A model generated the notes under the pieces. It worked only from the letters and a program-made list of their open reading frames with translations, made no database searches and had not been told where the DNA came from. A stretch of 64,000 nt of DNA, taken from assembly GCF_024204665.1 (NCBI RefSeq), contig NZ_CP100355.1, positions 62,001-126,000 on the forward strand, given 5' to 3'. This DNA is from Natronosalvus rutilus (GTDB lineage Archaea; Halobacteriota; Halobacteria; Halobacteriales; Natrialbaceae). Below, in pieces: positions 1 to 10,853 of the stretch. Both the position numbers and the translations under genes were made by a program. Position 1 is the stretch's first letter; each line of letters begins with the position of its first letter.

Positions 1-1289
<1,289 letters not shown>

Positions 1290-1539
1290 CTAAACCGATA
1301 ACGAAGTCTTCGCTGCAGCCAAAGCAATATTTCGAATTTGCAAATCCGCCCGTCGGCGATGGATCCGCGCTGGACGTCCACTACGGCCATCGAGACACGT
1401 TAGTAATCCCGGTTTACCAGACCCGGTCGTGTCTTAGCTGATCCAGTAAGGAAGAATTGTATCCCAACCGCGCCCAAGAGTCGGCAACGCCGAACGAGAC
1501 GGGAGCGCTTTTGATGGTGCCCCGAGGAGAATCACCGAC

Positions 1540-3138
1540 GTGGTGTCTCCGGGGGCCGACGATAGCGACGACGTGCTCGAGTCCGACTCGTCGACGAGCG
1601 GCGGCGAAACGGACTCGCTCGAGGCCGGGCCCGGTTCCCGATCCGGCGATGTCGATGTCGAGGCACGAAAAGGAATCGACATGACGACCGGGTCGATTCC
1701 GCCGAAACTCGCGCAACTGGCCTGGCCGCTGGTCCTCGGCAACCTCCTGCAGACCGTCTACAACCTCGCGGACATGTTCTGGGTCGGCCGCGTCAGTTCG
1801 GAGGCGGTCGCGGCCGTCTCGCTCATGTTCCCGCTCTCGTGGATGTTCGTCTCGACGGCGATGGGGTTGACGGCGGCGACCATCGCCCTCGTCTCCCAGC
1901 ACGTCGGAGCCGGCGACCAGCGCGCGGCCGACCGGGTCGTCGGCCAGACCATCCTCCTCGCGTTGGTCGTCTCCGGCCTCCTGGCGACGGTCGGCCTGAC
2001 GTTCCGGCGACCGTTACTCCAGCTCATCGGCGCGCGCGACCAGGTGTTCGTCGAGGCGCTGGCGTACATCGAGGTGATCTTCCTCGCCCTGCCGCTGACG
2101 TTCCTGTTCTTTGCGTTCCGGTCGTCCCTGCAGGGCGCCGGCGACACGAAGACGGCGATGTGGCTGGTCCTGATATCGGCCGGGCTGAACGTCGTCCTGG
2201 ATCCGTTTCTCATCCTCGGCTGGGGGCCGTTCCCCGAATGGGGGACGCGGGGGGCGGCCATCGCGACCTTCCTCTCGCGGGCCGTCGCCGGGATCGCCGG
2301 AATCGTCATCCTCCTCGACGGTCGCTACGGCGTTCGACTCCGGCTTCGAGACCTCACCCCGAACCTGTCGATCCAGTACCGGTTGATCGACGTCGGCTAC
2401 CCGGCCACGTTCGACGGCTGGGCGCGAAGCTTCGCGTCGGTCGCGATGGCCGCGTTCGTCGCCCGCTTCGGCGCGACGCCGACCGCCGCCTACGGGATCG
2501 TCGTCCGGCTCATGTCCGTGACGTGGTCCGTCGCGGGCGCCGTCGGTGACGCGACCGCGACCGGTGTCGGCCAGAACCTCGGCGCGCGGACGCCCGACCG
2601 GGCGGCGACGGTGGCGAAGACGGCTACGGCGGGGACGATCGGATTCATCTTCGCGATCGCCGCCGTCGTCTTCGCGTTCCCCGCCCAGGCGATGGCCGTC
2701 TTCGTCAATGATCCCGACGTGATCGCCGAGGGGATCGTCTTCATCCGTATCAACGCCCCCTTCTGGGCGGTTTTCGCCGGCGTGATGGTCATCCAGGGCG
2801 CGTTCCGTGGCGCCGGGAACACGCGCGAGGCGATGGCGCTCTCGATGCTCTCGCGCTGGATCTTTCGCGTCCCCGTTGCACTCGTGCTCGCGTTCGCCTG
2901 GACGGTGACGGTCCCCGGTACCGGCATCACGGTCTCGGGACTCGAGTGGGGCGTCGACGGTATCTGGTGGGCGTTCTCCGTCGGCATGGGCGCCACGTTC
3001 GTCGTCGCCGTGGCCTGGTTCCGGCTCGGCACGTGGCGCGAGGCGGTCATCGAGGACGACCCGGGCGGACCTCGAGCGCCGGTGAGCGGAGCGGACGCGA
3101 CGGACGTCGACCAGGATTCTGATGCGCCGGCCGAGTAG
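1540..3138 (+). CDS. MATE family efflux transporter
   Basis: Multidrug and toxic compound extrusion antiporter of the cytoplasmic membrane. From about residue 48 the protein has the MATE pattern: PPKLAQLAWPLVLGNLLQ, YNLADMFWVGR, a repeat of that module in the second half (MVIQGAFRGAGNTREA), and roughly 12 hydrophobic segments. The GTG at 1540 has GAGGAG about 10 bases upstream and gives 532 residues with an acidic, Ser/Asp-rich cytosolic leader. An internal ATG at 1681 would give 485 residues, nearer the family norm, so the start is uncertain. The substrate cannot be read from the sequence. Confidence 0.9.
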   Translation: MVSPGADDSDDVLESDSSTSGGETDSLEAGPGSRSGDVDVEARKGIDMTTGSIPPKLAQLAWPLVLGNLLQTVYNLADMFWVGRVSSEAVAAVSLMFPLSWMFVSTAMGLTAATIALVSQHVGAGDQRAADRVVGQTILLALVVSGLLATVGLTFRRPLLQLIGARDQVFVEALAYIEVIFLALPLTFLFFAFRSSLQGAGDTKTAMWLVLISAGLNVVLDPFLILGWGPFPEWGTRGAAIATFLSRAVAGIAGIVILLDGRYGVRLRLRDLTPNLSIQYRLIDVGYPATFDGWARSFASVAMAAFVARFGATPTAAYGIVVRLMSVTWSVAGAVGDATATGVGQNLGARTPDRAATVAKTATAGTIGFIFAIAAVVFAFPAQAMAVFVNDPDVIAEGIVFIRINAPFWAVFAGVMVIQGAFRGAGNTREAMALSMLSRWIFRVPVALVLAFAWTVTVPGTGITVSGLEWGVDGIWWAFSVGMGATFVVAVAWFRLGTWREAVIEDDPGGPRAPVSGADATDVDQDSDAPAE

Positions 3139-3208
3139 CGTTCGGCGGCCGTGAGGATCGCGTCAGCGGTGCCACCCTATTATGCCAGCAGTCGGTGACG
3201 ACGGTCCC

Positions 3209-4162
3209 ATGACGAAACTCGTCACGTTCGGCGAGACGATGCTCAGGCTCGCTCCGCCACCACATCACCGACTCGAGTCCGCGCCGTCGCTCGACGTTCA
3301 TCCCGACAGAGCCGAGAGCAACGTCGCGGTCGCGGCTACGCGGCTCGGCGCCGACGCCGCCTGGATCTCGAAACTGCCGGACTCGCCGCTCGGACAGCGA
3401 GTCGTCGCCGACCTGCATCGGTACGGGCTGGACGTCGACGTCGTCTGGTCCGACTCGGGTCGACAGGGGACGTACTACCTCGAGATCGCCGGCGAACCGC
3501 GCGGGACGACTGTCGTCTACGATCGCGCAGACGCCGCGGTGACGACCGCGACGGCCGACGAACTCCCCACCGAGAAGATTCGCGACGCAACGGTCTTTCT
3601 CACGTCCGGAATCACGCCTGCACTGTCGACGATGCTCGAGGGAACCGTGACCGACCTGCTCGAGATTGCCCGGGAGGCCGGCGTCCAGACCGCGTTCGAC
3701 GTCAACTATCGGAGCCGGCTGTGGTCGCCCGACGAGGCGCGTGGCACGCTCGAGCAGTACTTCCCCGCGATCGACCTCCTCGTGACACCGGTTCGAGACG
3801 CACGGACCGTGCTGGGCGAATCCGGCGACGTCGACGAAATCGCCGCGAGGCTCGCCAATCGGTGGGGCTTCGAGACGGTCGTGATCACCCTCGGTGCGGA
3901 CGGCGCGCTGGCCTACCGGAACGACGACCTGGTCAAACGGTCGGCATTCGAGACGGAGACCGTCGCCCCGGTTGGCACAGGCGACGCGTTCGTCGGCGGT
4001 TTTCTCGCCAGCCGACTCGAGGGACAGAATCTCGGAACGGCCCTCGAGTACGGTGCCGCCACCGGCGCGCTCAAGCGCACGATTCCGGGCGACGTCGCGC
4101 TCGTCAGTCGCGAGGAGGTCGACCGGGTCGTCGAGGGCCAGCACGCGACAATCTCGCGGTAA
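3209..4162 (+). CDS. kdgK: 2-keto-3-deoxygluconate kinase (PfkB family)
   Basis: PfkB-family sugar kinase, most like the haloarchaeal KDG kinase that phosphorylates 2-keto-3-deoxygluconate in the semi-phosphorylative Entner-Doudoroff route. Visible features: N-terminal LVTFGETMLRLAPP, a sugar-binding stretch with ESNVAVAATRLG, and the C-terminal anion-hole and catalytic motif VGTGDAFVGGFLA. It is 317 residues from the ATG at 3209. An ATG at 3182 in the same frame is possible, but a TATA-like CCTATTAT at 3175-3183 sits about 28 bases before 3209, which favours 3209 as a leaderless start. Other PfkB sugars such as fructose cannot be excluded. Confidence 0.85.
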   Translation: MTKLVTFGETMLRLAPPPHHRLESAPSLDVHPDRAESNVAVAATRLGADAAWISKLPDSPLGQRVVADLHRYGLDVDVVWSDSGRQGTYYLEIAGEPRGTTVVYDRADAAVTTATADELPTEKIRDATVFLTSGITPALSTMLEGTVTDLLEIAREAGVQTAFDVNYRSRLWSPDEARGTLEQYFPAIDLLVTPVRDARTVLGESGDVDEIAARLANRWGFETVVITLGADGALAYRNDDLVKRSAFETETVAPVGTGDAFVGGFLASRLEGQNLGTALEYGAATGALKRTIPGDVALVSREEVDRVVEGQHATISR

Positions 4163-4269
4163 CCGTCGAGCGGCGCCCGGGCCGGTCGCCCGCAGCGATT
4201 CCCGGTCGACGGGAACTGGCGACCAATTTTCCCCGATCGAAGGCGACCTATTCGATAGGGTGAGCGACC

Positions 4270-4521
4270 GTGCTCGAGTACTACGACAGGATAATCGTGG
4301 CAATCGGTGCGAGCGTCGTGGCCGGCGTAGTACTCGGCGTCGTGACCCCACTCGCGCTCGACGTTGGCCTCTTTCTCGGCGGGCTCGCCGCGACAGTGTT
4401 CCTGTACGACGCCATGTTTCGGAATCCGCCGGTGCCTCCCGCGGATCCGAGGGTCGCGACGACGGCGGTCGTCTGGCACGCAATCCTGTTGTCCCTGGCG
4501 ATTTCGGTGTACGTCGGGTAG
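4270..4521 (+). CDS. Small membrane protein, function unknown
   Basis: An 83-residue protein from a GTG start with three likely membrane helices: about residues 8-30 (IIVAIGASVVAGVVLG), 31-47 (LDVGLFLGGLAATVFL) and 65-82 (VVWHAILLSLAISVYV), with a Pro-rich loop NPPVPPADP between the last two. I do not recognise the family. It lies alone between the KDG kinase and the CBS-domain gene on the same strand. Confidence 0.6.
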   Translation: MLEYYDRIIVAIGASVVAGVVLGVVTPLALDVGLFLGGLAATVFLYDAMFRNPPVPPADPRVATTAVVWHAILLSLAISVYVG

Positions 4522-4713
4522 TTCACCGTTCATTGCTCGAGGTATTCGAGGCGCTCGAGGCAGCCACGACGCGGGACTCGACAGGCGACATCGTCCGTTC
4601 CGAAAAATCGGGAATGATCCCTTCCAATGACGACCGTTGGAGACGTCGCATCCACTACCGACGGTAGCGGCCAGGTAGTACAGCAGACCGATCAACCGAG
4701 ACGTTACACAACT

Positions 4714-5946
4714 ATGGATATCGCCGACATCGTTTCAGAAGACTACGTCGAATTCACCCCGGAAACGCCCGTTTCGAAGCTCGTCGGCACGTTCGCCGAT
4801 TCCAGCATCAAGGGCGTCGTGGTTCGCGACGAGGAATTCGAGGGCGTCGTCACCAGGAGACAACTCGCCACGTCCCACCGCCAGCCGAACGAGAAACTCG
4901 GGTCGCTGGTCTGGCACGTCCCGCGACTCGCACCCGAGGAGGACGTCCGCAAGGTGGCACAGCTCATGATCGACAGCGACTCGCAACTGCTCCCCGTGTT
5001 CGAGGGGCGGACGCTGGTCGGCGTCGTCACCGCCGACGAGATCATCGAAGCGGTCACGTCGTTTCTCGACGCGGCGACGGTCGCGGAGGCGTACTCCCCC
5101 GACCTCATCTCGCTCGATACAGCCTCGAGCCTCGGCGACGCGCTCCACGTCTTTCGCGAGAACCACATCACGCACCTCCCGGTCGTCGAGGACGGGACGG
5201 CAGTCGGGATCTGCAGCCTCTACGACGTGACCGAGCTCACGGTTCGGGCTGAGGTCCAGAGCAAGGGCGGCGACGCGGGCGGAACGGATCCCTTCGGCGG
5301 GGAGATTTCCGACAGCACCGGTCGCTCGCGCCGCGGCGGCTTCGGCGCCCGGGAAGGAGAACTCGCCAGGGTCCTGGACCTGCCGGTCCGCGACGTCATG
5401 ACCTCGCCCGTGCGAACGATTCGAGCCGGTGAGACGCTCGAGACGGCCGTCGGCGAGATGTTCGCGATCGGCGGCTCCTCGCTGGTCGTCACCGGAGACG
5501 GGTCACCGGACGGGATCGTGACGAAGACCGACGTCCTCGAGTCGCTCACGTGGGAGGCTGGCGGTAACCGGGCCGTACAGGTCTACGGGACCGACCTGCT
5601 CGAGGACGTCAGCTACGACGAGATCGTGTCGATGGTCGAAAAGTTCGACGGCAGGGATCACGGGATGAACGTCCTCGACGCGAAGGTCCACATCCACGAA
5701 CACGACGAGACGCGCCGCGGACGCCCGCTCCTACTCGCTCGCATCCGTCTGCACACGGATCGAGGACTGTACGTCGCCTCGGGAGAAGGGTACGGTGCGA
5801 AACACGCAATCAACGAGGCGCGAGACGTCCTGGAGCGCCAGATTCGCGACCGGAAGACCTACGGACGGACGAAAAAGCCGCCAGGCGAGGAGTTCTGGAC
5901 GAAACGTTTCGGCTGGCTGCTCGAGTCGTCGGCGACGGTTCGGTGA
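4714..5946 (+). CDS. CBS-domain protein with C-terminal HPF/S30AE-like domain
   Basis: About 410 residues starting MDIADIVSEDYVEF. Four CBS motifs are visible: about 1-60, 65-125 (SQLLPVFEGRTLVGVVTADE), 130-190 (HITHLPVVEDGTAVGI) and 230-290 (VRDVMTSPVRTI), so two Bateman modules that probably bind adenine nucleotides. The last 110 residues (AKVHIHEHDETRRGRPLLLA then GLYVASGEGYGAKHAINEAR and LERQIRDRK) have the alternating strand-helix pattern of the ribosome hibernation factor HPF/RaiA, by eye only. That would make it a nucleotide-sensing ribosome-binding factor. An in-frame ATG at 4627 would add 29 residues that look non-conserved; homologues as I remember them begin at MDI. Confidence 0.8.
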   Translation: MDIADIVSEDYVEFTPETPVSKLVGTFADSSIKGVVVRDEEFEGVVTRRQLATSHRQPNEKLGSLVWHVPRLAPEEDVRKVAQLMIDSDSQLLPVFEGRTLVGVVTADEIIEAVTSFLDAATVAEAYSPDLISLDTASSLGDALHVFRENHITHLPVVEDGTAVGICSLYDVTELTVRAEVQSKGGDAGGTDPFGGEISDSTGRSRRGGFGAREGELARVLDLPVRDVMTSPVRTIRAGETLETAVGEMFAIGGSSLVVTGDGSPDGIVTKTDVLESLTWEAGGNRAVQVYGTDLLEDVSYDEIVSMVEKFDGRDHGMNVLDAKVHIHEHDETRRGRPLLLARIRLHTDRGLYVASGEGYGAKHAINEARDVLERQIRDRKTYGRTKKPPGEEFWTKRFGWLLESSATVR

Positions 5947-6112
5947 CCGTCGTCCGGCCCTCGACAGCTCTCCGCCCTCGACAGCGCTCTACGCCGTTCG
6001 AATCGTTCCTGACTGCCCGTAACCCTCACACCGGGACAGCCGTCGGCTCGAGCGCAGAACGCGTGCAAGCAAACCCGTTATCGACGGTGCCGTGGTGCGT
6101 CCGGCTATAGAT

Positions 6113-7231
6113 ATGGCTCTCGACGTTCACCGAAGGATATCGACGGGAAAGGACGTCGTCGCGGGCATCCAGCAGAAGAACGTGACGTTCATGGCGGCGA
6201 GCATCGCCTACCAGGCGTTCATTTCGCTGATCCCGCTGCTCGTTCTCGTGTTCTTCCTCGTCTCGATCGCCGGTGACGAACAGCTCGCCGAACAGGTCGC
6301 CGCGACGACCGAAGGCGTCCTCCCGGAGAGTGGCCAGATGTTGCTCGAGGAGGCGATCGCCGGCTCCGTAGAGAGCGCGGGCGCGTCGATCATCGGCCTC
6401 GTGACGCTGGTGTGGGGGTCGCTGAAGATCTTCCGCGGCCTCGACACCGCGTTCTCGGAGATCTACGAGTCGGCCGCGGAGAACAGTTTTTTCGAGCAAC
6501 TTCGTGACGCGTTCGTCGTCTTCGCCGCGATCGGGCTCGCGCTGCTCGCCGCCGCGGTCGCAACGGCGGTCTTCGCGTACCTCCCCGACAGTCCGCTGCT
6601 CGGGATCGCGAACCCACTCATGCTCGTCGTCGGGTTCACGCTCGCCTTCCTCCCAATGTACTACTTCTTCCCCGACGTCGACGTCGGCGTCCGCGAGATT
6701 CTCCCGGGGGTCGTCGTCGCCGCCGTCGGCTGGGCGGCGCTCCAGGCGCTGTTCCAGGTGTACGTCGCCCTCTCGGGCAGCACCGACTCCGCTGGGGCGA
6801 TCGGTGCCATCCTCCTGCTTTTGACCTGGCTGTACTTCGGTGGCCTGGTGTTGCTCGTCGGCGCGGTCGTCAACGCGACGACGGCGGGGCGGCTCACCCC
6901 CGAGGACGAAGACGACCTCGATCGAGCATCCTCCCGACAGGTCACCCGCGAGCGGGAATTCGAGCAACTCGAACAGCAACGAAACCGACTCGCGCGTGAG
7001 CGCGATCACCTTCGATCGACCCTGCGCGCCCAGCGGTCACGCCGGAGCGACCTCGAGACCCGCGTCGATCGGCTCGCGTCGGACGTCGACCGACTCGAAC
7101 GTGAGAACGAGGAACTTCGGCGTGAACTCGAGCACCGGGAGGAGCCGCCCTGGCGACAGGTGCTGGTGGCGGCGCTGAGACGGGTCGAGACGCTGAAGGT
7201 GGGTACCGTCCGTCGATCACGCGACTCCTGA
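6113..7231 (+). CDS. YihY/BrkB family membrane protein with coiled-coil tail
   Basis: Integral membrane protein of the YihY (formerly ribonuclease BN) family, function unclear. About residues 25-270 hold six hydrophobic segments with the family motifs SIAYQAFISLIPLL, WGSLKIFRGLDTAFSEIYE and LLLLTWLYFGGLVLLVGAVV. Residues 280-350 form a charged coiled coil (QLEQQRNRLARERDHLRSTL and ERENEELRRELEHRE), not part of the core family. The ATG at 6113 is chosen over an in-frame GTG at 6092; a TATA-like GTTATC lies about 35 bases before 6113. Confidence 0.85.
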   Translation: MALDVHRRISTGKDVVAGIQQKNVTFMAASIAYQAFISLIPLLVLVFFLVSIAGDEQLAEQVAATTEGVLPESGQMLLEEAIAGSVESAGASIIGLVTLVWGSLKIFRGLDTAFSEIYESAAENSFFEQLRDAFVVFAAIGLALLAAAVATAVFAYLPDSPLLGIANPLMLVVGFTLAFLPMYYFFPDVDVGVREILPGVVVAAVGWAALQALFQVYVALSGSTDSAGAIGAILLLLTWLYFGGLVLLVGAVVNATTAGRLTPEDEDDLDRASSRQVTREREFEQLEQQRNRLARERDHLRSTLRAQRSRRSDLETRVDRLASDVDRLERENEELRRELEHREEPPWRQVLVAALRRVETLKVGTVRRSRDS

Positions 7232-7314
7232 GTCTCCTTCTGGGGACGCTGCCGTTGGGATCGGTCTGATCGTGGAAGCGGTAGTCGTGGACGAGGGAAT
7301 CGCGGCAGAAATAA

Positions 7315-7341
7315 TGCAGTAGGGATACTGCAGTAGGGATG
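7315..7341. repeat. 14-bp tandem duplication
   Basis: The sequence TGCAGTAGGGATAC is followed at once by a second copy differing only at its end. It lies in the 218-base gap between two convergent genes and has no evident function. Confidence 0.6.
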
Positions 7342-7449
7342 TTCGCGAATGGGGGACCGCGATCGGGTGATCTCGGACGGGAGATCACAGTCGGATGGTG
7401 ATCGAACTCCGCATCGGCGACCGCGACCCCGGTACGCTCGAGGCCGTCA

Positions 7450-8598
7450 CTACTGCTCGAGCGTGACCACCAGCGCGTCGTCGTCGCGCTCGAAGTCGGT
7501 GTCGAACGGGTCGGAACGTTCGCGCATGGTGTCTCGCGACCAGTCGGCCGCGTCGTCGCTCGCGTGGTGGACCCGACAGTCGTCGATCTCGATGGGAACC
7601 AGTCGGACCGCCTCGAGCGCGCCCGCCTCGAGGACGAGTTCGAAGCAGTAGCTGCGGTCGTTTCGCAGTTCCTCCTTGATCACGTAGTCGTCGACGAAGT
7701 CGCCCGTGTCGTGGAGGACGACGCCGCCGTTGTAGGTCTCGACGCCCTGGAAGACGTGGGCGCTGTGGCCGTGGACGACGTCGGCGCCCGAATCGATCAG
7801 GTAGCGAGCGAACTTCCGATACCTCGTTTCGGGGTACTCGACCCAGTTCGGCCCCCAGTGAACCGAGGCGACGACGAGGTCTGGGTCGGGATCGAACGCC
7901 CTCGCCTGCGAGAGCGCCTCCCGCAGCCGAATTCGGGTCCGGGCCTCCGTCGGATCGCACTCGAGGTAGGCCGTTCCCGGTCGATCGTCGGTGACACCGT
8001 AGGACTGGAAGTGGTCGGCGATGGAGACGACGGCGAGGTCAGCACCGTCGACCGAGACGCGCGTCGGCGCGTAGACGTCTTCGGGCGCCTCACCCGCGCC
8101 GGCGTGGGCGATCCCCTCCTCGTCCAGCGCCTCGAGCGTGTCGAGCAGCGCCGTCGGACCGTAATCGAGCAGGTGGTTGTTCGCGAGCGAGAGCGCGTCG
8201 AATCCGGCCCTCGAGAGCGCCGGCGCCGCCCACGAGGGGTCCGCCCGAAAGTAGAACTCCCGGTCGGGAAACCGCTCGCCGCGGGTCGAGAGACAGCACT
8301 CGAGGTTCCCGACCAGGCCGTCGAGCGACTCGAGGTACGGGAGGACGGGTTCCCAGGGGTCGGACGGGTCGCCGTCGGCGTGTTCGGCCTCGACGCCTCG
8401 TGCCAGCATGACGTCGCCGACGAAGCCGATCCGGGTTCGCTCCTGGCCCGCCTTCGTCTCGCCATGCGACCTGGCCTCGTTCGCCCGCCGCGCCCCATCC
8501 CCGTCCGAACGGTCGAGAACCGACGCACACCCCGAGAACACCACCGCACCGCCGCTCGCGAGAATCGCTCGCCGGCGCGTTGCCCGTCGCTCCGTCAT
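7450..8598 (-). CDS. CapA/PgsA-family metallophosphatase-like lipoprotein
   Basis: Protein of the CapA family (poly-gamma-glutamate and capsule synthesis, metallophosphatase fold). Starting at the ATG at 8598 it has a Tat-like RRRAILASGG stretch and a lipobox FSGC about residue 24, so it is predicted to be a lipid-anchored exported protein of 382 residues. CapA motifs are visible: GFVGDVMLARGVE, NLECCLSTRGERFPD, SLANNHLLDYGPTALLDT, VASVHWGPNWVEYP and DVVHGHSAHVFQGVE, with the His, Asp and Asn metal ligands present. An ATG-like start nine codons further upstream would spoil the signal peptide. It is monocistronic here and divergent from a glycosyltransferase, so a role in envelope polymer metabolism is inferred. 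Confidence 0.85.
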   Translation of the reverse strand: MTERRATRRRAILASGGAVVFSGCASVLDRSDGDGARRANEARSHGETKAGQERTRIGFVGDVMLARGVEAEHADGDPSDPWEPVLPYLESLDGLVGNLECCLSTRGERFPDREFYFRADPSWAAPALSRAGFDALSLANNHLLDYGPTALLDTLEALDEEGIAHAGAGEAPEDVYAPTRVSVDGADLAVVSIADHFQSYGVTDDRPGTAYLECDPTEARTRIRLREALSQARAFDPDPDLVVASVHWGPNWVEYPETRYRKFARYLIDSGADVVHGHSAHVFQGVETYNGGVVLHDTGDFVDDYVIKEELRNDRSYCFELVLEAGALEAVRLVPIEIDDCRVHHASDDAADWSRDTMRERSDPFDTDFERDDDALVVTLEQ

Positions 8599-8711
8599 GA
8601 CTCGACCTACCGAGCAAACTGACAAAAACCTTCAGCCTCGAGCAGGGGTTGCGTGCAGTGTGAACGCTCGTTCATAATATTGAAGGCGGGTCGGTTGGAA
8701 CGTTGCCCCGT

Positions 8712-10061
8712 ATGGGTTCCCCGATTTCCCGAGTGATCGAACGGTTCGGGACGGGAGTCGGGACCGGATCGCTCGTCCTCGCCGGCCTCTACCAGGGGGC
8801 GGACATCCAGACGGTCACCGTCGAGTTACTGCTGGTGACCGTCCAGGTCGTCTACCTCGAGGCCTTGCCCGCCGTCGCCCTCTTCACGGCGTTTCTCCTC
8901 GTGACGGGCACGCTGCTAGTTCGTGAAGTATGGTCCTCGCGCGACGACGACCCGCGAATCACCGACGGGCCGCCACTCGAGGCCATCGTGCCCGTCTACG
9001 GCGACGCGGAGACGCTTCCGATCAGCGTCGAGAGTCTGGTCGAGAGCGAGTACGAGAACCTGACCGTGACGGTCGTCGTCGAGCCGAACGACGAGCCCAC
9101 CAGGTCGGTGGCCCGCCGGCTGGCCGCCCGCCACGACCGCGTTCGGTGTCGCGTCAACGGCCGTCCAGGTTCGAAGGCCGGCGCGATCAACTGGGCGGTC
9201 GCCGAGAGCGACGCCGACCACTTCGCCGTCTTCGACGCCGACGAGTGGATCGACCCGGCGTTTCTTCCGCGGGCAATGGCCGAACTGGTGGGCGACGGTG
9301 GCGGTGACGGCGACAGCGATGCAGACGTCTTCCAGGGCCGTCGCGTCCCGCGAGCGACCGGTCCCGTCGAGACGCTGGCCTACTGCGAGCGCGTCCTCTT
9401 TCACTCGAGCTACAAGCTCGTCGAACTGTTCGGCTTCGCGAACTGCCGAAGTTCCTCGACCGTCTTCACTCGCGAGGCCCTCGAGCGCGTCGGCGGGTTC
9501 GACGACGTGCTCACCGAGGACCTGGCGTTCGCCCACGACTGCTACCGGGTGGGCTGTTCGGTCACCCAGGCGCGCCAGTGGACGAACACGATGGAGGCGC
9601 CCCACACCCTCGGGGACCTGTGGGGCCAACGGAAGCGCTGGCGCGTCGGCCAGGTCGAGGTGCTCCACCGGACGCTCCGCGAGGCTCTCGAGGAGGGGGT
9701 CGATCGGCGCGGCCTGGTCTCGATAGGTCGCCTGTCGTCCGCGCTGCTGGGCACCCTCGCCGTCCTCTTGCTGGCCGGCAAAATCGTCCTCTTGCTCGCG
9801 CTCAACACCGAGTCAGCCCTGCTCGTGCCCGTGGCCTGCCTCCTGGCACTGATCGGCGGCGTCGCACTCAGGGACGTCCAGGACGGACGCATCGACGGAC
9901 TCCACTGGAGCGCCTGTTTCGTCGTCTTCGTCGTCCCCGCCTTCGGCGTCCTGACGCTCAAGGCCGTCCTCGAGTACGCGATCAGCTGGAACGGCGAGTG
10001 GTACCGGGTGACGAAAACGGGGACGGAGGCGGCTGCGGTCGGCCACGGCGGCGACGACTGA
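8712..10061 (+). CDS. Membrane glycosyltransferase, family 2
   Basis: GT2 enzyme of the processive, membrane-embedded type. Two N-terminal hydrophobic segments (about 18-75) are followed by a GT-A domain with PPLEAIVPVYGDAETLP, the Asp pair FAVFDADEW, the acceptor motif TEDLAFAHDC and QRKRWRVGQ, the QxxRW signature of processive transferases. Three or four C-terminal membrane segments follow (about 330-425). The ATG at 8712 is preferred to a TTG three codons upstream. Donor and product are unknown. It is divergent from the CapA-like gene, and the pair may work on the same envelope polymer. Confidence 0.85.
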   Translation: MGSPISRVIERFGTGVGTGSLVLAGLYQGADIQTVTVELLLVTVQVVYLEALPAVALFTAFLLVTGTLLVREVWSSRDDDPRITDGPPLEAIVPVYGDAETLPISVESLVESEYENLTVTVVVEPNDEPTRSVARRLAARHDRVRCRVNGRPGSKAGAINWAVAESDADHFAVFDADEWIDPAFLPRAMAELVGDGGGDGDSDADVFQGRRVPRATGPVETLAYCERVLFHSSYKLVELFGFANCRSSSTVFTREALERVGGFDDVLTEDLAFAHDCYRVGCSVTQARQWTNTMEAPHTLGDLWGQRKRWRVGQVEVLHRTLREALEEGVDRRGLVSIGRLSSALLGTLAVLLLAGKIVLLLALNTESALLVPVACLLALIGGVALRDVQDGRIDGLHWSACFVVFVVPAFGVLTLKAVLEYAISWNGEWYRVTKTGTEAAAVGHGGDD

Positions 10062-10850
10062 TCACTCGTAATACGTCGGCGCCGCCAGCTCGACCGTCTC
10101 AGTCGCCAGCGCCTCGAACGTCGCCTCGCTCGCGACCAGGTCGACGTCGATTCCTGCCGCAGTTGCGGTCTCGCGGGTCGGCTCGCCGATGACGCCGACC
10201 GTGGCGTTCGAGAGTCCCTCGAGCGCCGCGTCCCGGACGCCCCGCTCAGCTGCGGCCTCGAGCCAGTTGGTGACCGTCAGCGAGGAGGTGAAACAGGCCA
10301 CGTCGAGGTCCCCCGCGGCGGCGAGTTCCGCGGAGTCGCCGCTCTCGTGGGGCCGGACGAGTCGGTAGAGGACGGTCTCGTGGACGTAAGCCCCGGCGGC
10401 CTCGAGCCCCTCGAGCAGGACCGAACTCCCGTGGTCGCTCCGGGCGACCTCGACGCGAGCGCCGTCGACGCGGTCCTCGAGGGCGGCCACGAGGCCGCTC
10501 GAGGTGTACTCCGCGGGGACAATTTCGGGGTCGTACCCCTGTTCGCGGAGGGCGTCGGCGGTCTTCGGACCGACCGCGCAGAGGGTAGCCTCGCCGGGGT
10601 TCCAGCGACCCGTCCGCCCGCCCACGTCCACGCTGGCGTCAGCGTCGGGGTAGGCACCAGCGACGAGTTCGGCTCCTGTCTTGCTCGTCAGGATCGCGTA
10701 ATCCGCATCTTCGCGTGGACTCGTGCCGGTAGGCTCGACGGCCAGCATCGGATCGGGAACGGGCGTCGCACCGAGGGACTCGAGCAACTCGACGGCGTCT
10801 TCGAGGCGATCATCGTCGGGGCGGAAGACGGCGACGGTGAGGTCGCGCAC
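10062..10850 (-). CDS. hemD: Uroporphyrinogen-III synthase
   Basis: Cyclises hydroxymethylbilane with D-ring inversion to uroporphyrinogen III. The protein of 262 residues has the two-lobed HemD pattern: TVAVFRPDDDRLEDAVELLE at the N-terminus, ILTSKTGAELV, VGPKTADALREQGYD, and in the second lobe ACFTSSLTVTNWLEAA and NATVGVIGEPTRETA. It is last in a tight operon, three bases after the end of cobA, whose enzyme uses its product. Confidence 0.93.
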   Translation of the reverse strand: MRDLTVAVFRPDDDRLEDAVELLESLGATPVPDPMLAVEPTGTSPREDADYAILTSKTGAELVAGAYPDADASVDVGGRTGRWNPGEATLCAVGPKTADALREQGYDPEIVPAEYTSSGLVAALEDRVDGARVEVARSDHGSSVLLEGLEAAGAYVHETVLYRLVRPHESGDSAELAAAGDLDVACFTSSLTVTNWLEAAAERGVRDAALEGLSNATVGVIGEPTRETATAAGIDVDLVASEATFEALATETVELAAPTYYE

Positions 10851-10853
10851 GGT

